In this document: positions 11,983 to 12,473 of the stretch, one piece after another | How the letters are laid out: the number at the start of each line of letters is the position of its first letter | Numbering within the stretch: position 1 is the stretch's first letter | DNA from: Thermococcus sp. | GTDB taxonomy: Archaea > Methanobacteriota_B > Thermococci > Thermococcales > Thermococcaceae | DNA length: 12,473 bases | Direction of reading: 5' to 3' | Assembly: GCA_027001105.1 (NCBI GenBank) | Contig: JALTMZ010000167.1 | Location: forward strand, 1-12,473 | Notes under the pieces: model-generated | Told to the model about the DNA's origin: nothing | Databases searched by the model: none | What the model saw: the letters and a program-made list of their open reading frames with translations, nothing else | Translations under genes and position numbers: made by a program

Positions 11983-12473
11983 GCCTCTTACCCCACTTCA
12001 GCTTTGCTGTAAGCACTTTTTCCGTTGAGAAGAACTTTGCAGTTATATAGAGCATTGCTCCGCTGATGAAGAGAAGATAGGCTATTCCGGCGTAAACTAC
12101 ACCGTACTGCTTCAAAAGAACTGCCCTTGAAGCTATCACCGGATGGCTGAATGGAATTGCATAGAGGAAGTATTTGACAGCTAGCGGGAGAGTTGAAACG
12201 TCCTTGAACATCAAAATCCAAATTGGGAAGAGGAGAGGCATCATAATCATGCTGACCATCGTGCTTGCGCTTCTTATATCCTCTGCAAACACTGAGATGA
12301 GCATTGCCAAGCTTAAGGCGAAAACTATGCTCAGGAACAGCGAAATGCCGAAGAGCAGAGCTCCTTTTGGTGTCATCTCAAGTCCAAGGTCTTTCAGGGT
12401 AATCCCGATTTGAGTCATGTTTTCGAGAGTAAACGAGTTTATGTAGTATTTCAGACCAATCATGTAAGCAATT
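11966..12473 (-). CDS. ABC-2 type export permease, C-terminal part (5' end outside window)
   Basis: The frame is open to the window edge; an ATG at 12463 exists, but codons continue upstream of it, so the real start lies outside. The 168 or so visible residues match the C-terminal half of an ABC-2 membrane subunit (NatB/YhaP-like): a first long segment GALLFGISLFLSIVFALSLAMLISVFA, then the conserved cytoplasmic/interfacial stretch EDIRSASTMVSMIMMPLLFPIWILMF, KYFLYAIPFSHPVIASRAVLL (the family's 'yliPfthp' motif), and a last membrane segment GVVYAGIAYLLFISGAMLYITAKFF. It ends in a basic tail KLKWGKRRGAEK. Such permeases work with a separate ATPase, expected upstream outside the window, to export drugs, lipids, ions or peptides; substrate unknown. 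The stop codon lies 17 bases inside the following gene, pointing to an operon. Confidence 0.88.
   Translation of the reverse strand, partial: IAYMIGLKYYINSFTLENMTQIGITLKDLGLEMTPKGALLFGISLFLSIVFALSLAMLISVFAEDIRSASTMVSMIMMPLLFPIWILMFKDVSTLPLAVKYFLYAIPFSHPVIASRAVLLKQYGVVYAGIAYLLFISGAMLYITAKFFSTEKVLTAKLKWGKRRGAEK

Overview
The window looks like a chromosomal segment of a hyperthermophilic euryarchaeon of the order Thermococcales (Thermococcus or Pyrococcus). Three things point there: the protein sequences (Hel308/Hjm helicase, UPF0200 kinase, UPF0201 protein), the AAA-NN-TTTATA type BRE/TATA promoters, and Shine-Dalgarno motifs of the GGAGG/GGTGA type in front of tightly packed genes. From memory, T. 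kodakarensis carries hel308, the UPF0200 gene and the UPF0201 gene close together (around TK1332-TK1335), in agreement with this layout. I could not run a search.

Region 1 (1-4635, + strand) is an ABC importer operon of the peptide/nickel/opines (Opp/Dpp) type. It holds the 3' part of a solute-binding protein gene, then two permeases and two ATPases whose start and stop codons overlap or nearly touch. The binding protein appears to stop early compared with its family. Both ATPases carry the C-terminal four-cysteine module recently linked to an iron-sulfur cluster in OppD.

Region 2 (4625-7469) is a divergent pair: an unrecognised 189-residue protein on the minus strand and the DNA-repair helicase Hel308 on the plus strand. 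Both appear to be driven, almost leaderless, by one symmetric promoter in which a single TATA element is flanked by the same six bases, AAAAGC, on either side.

Region 3 (7463-9227) is an accessory block: a STAND/AAA-type archaeal ATPase (ATPase_2 family) with a C-terminal winged helix, convergent with a VapBC toxin-antitoxin pair. The ATPase promoter has two tandem 19-bp dyad repeats across the expected transcription start, which looks like an operator.

Region 4 (9286-11177) holds conserved genes: a UPF0200 P-loop kinase, a ZIP-family metal transporter on the minus strand, and UPF0201. Between ZIP and UPF0201 lies a DtxR-like array of CCTAAA/TTTAGG half-sites next to a shared TATA box.

Region 5 (11178-12473, minus strand) is the end of an ABC-2 type export permease followed by an overlapping gene for an exported, probably beta-propeller-like protein. 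That gene is split by an apparent one-base frameshift in a five-base homopolymer. The window is very compact: no gene-free stretch exceeds 100 bases, and several convergent genes overlap or abut at their stop codons, so terminator-like T-tracts lie inside opposing genes. I saw no rRNA, tRNA, CRISPR array, insertion sequence or replication origin.
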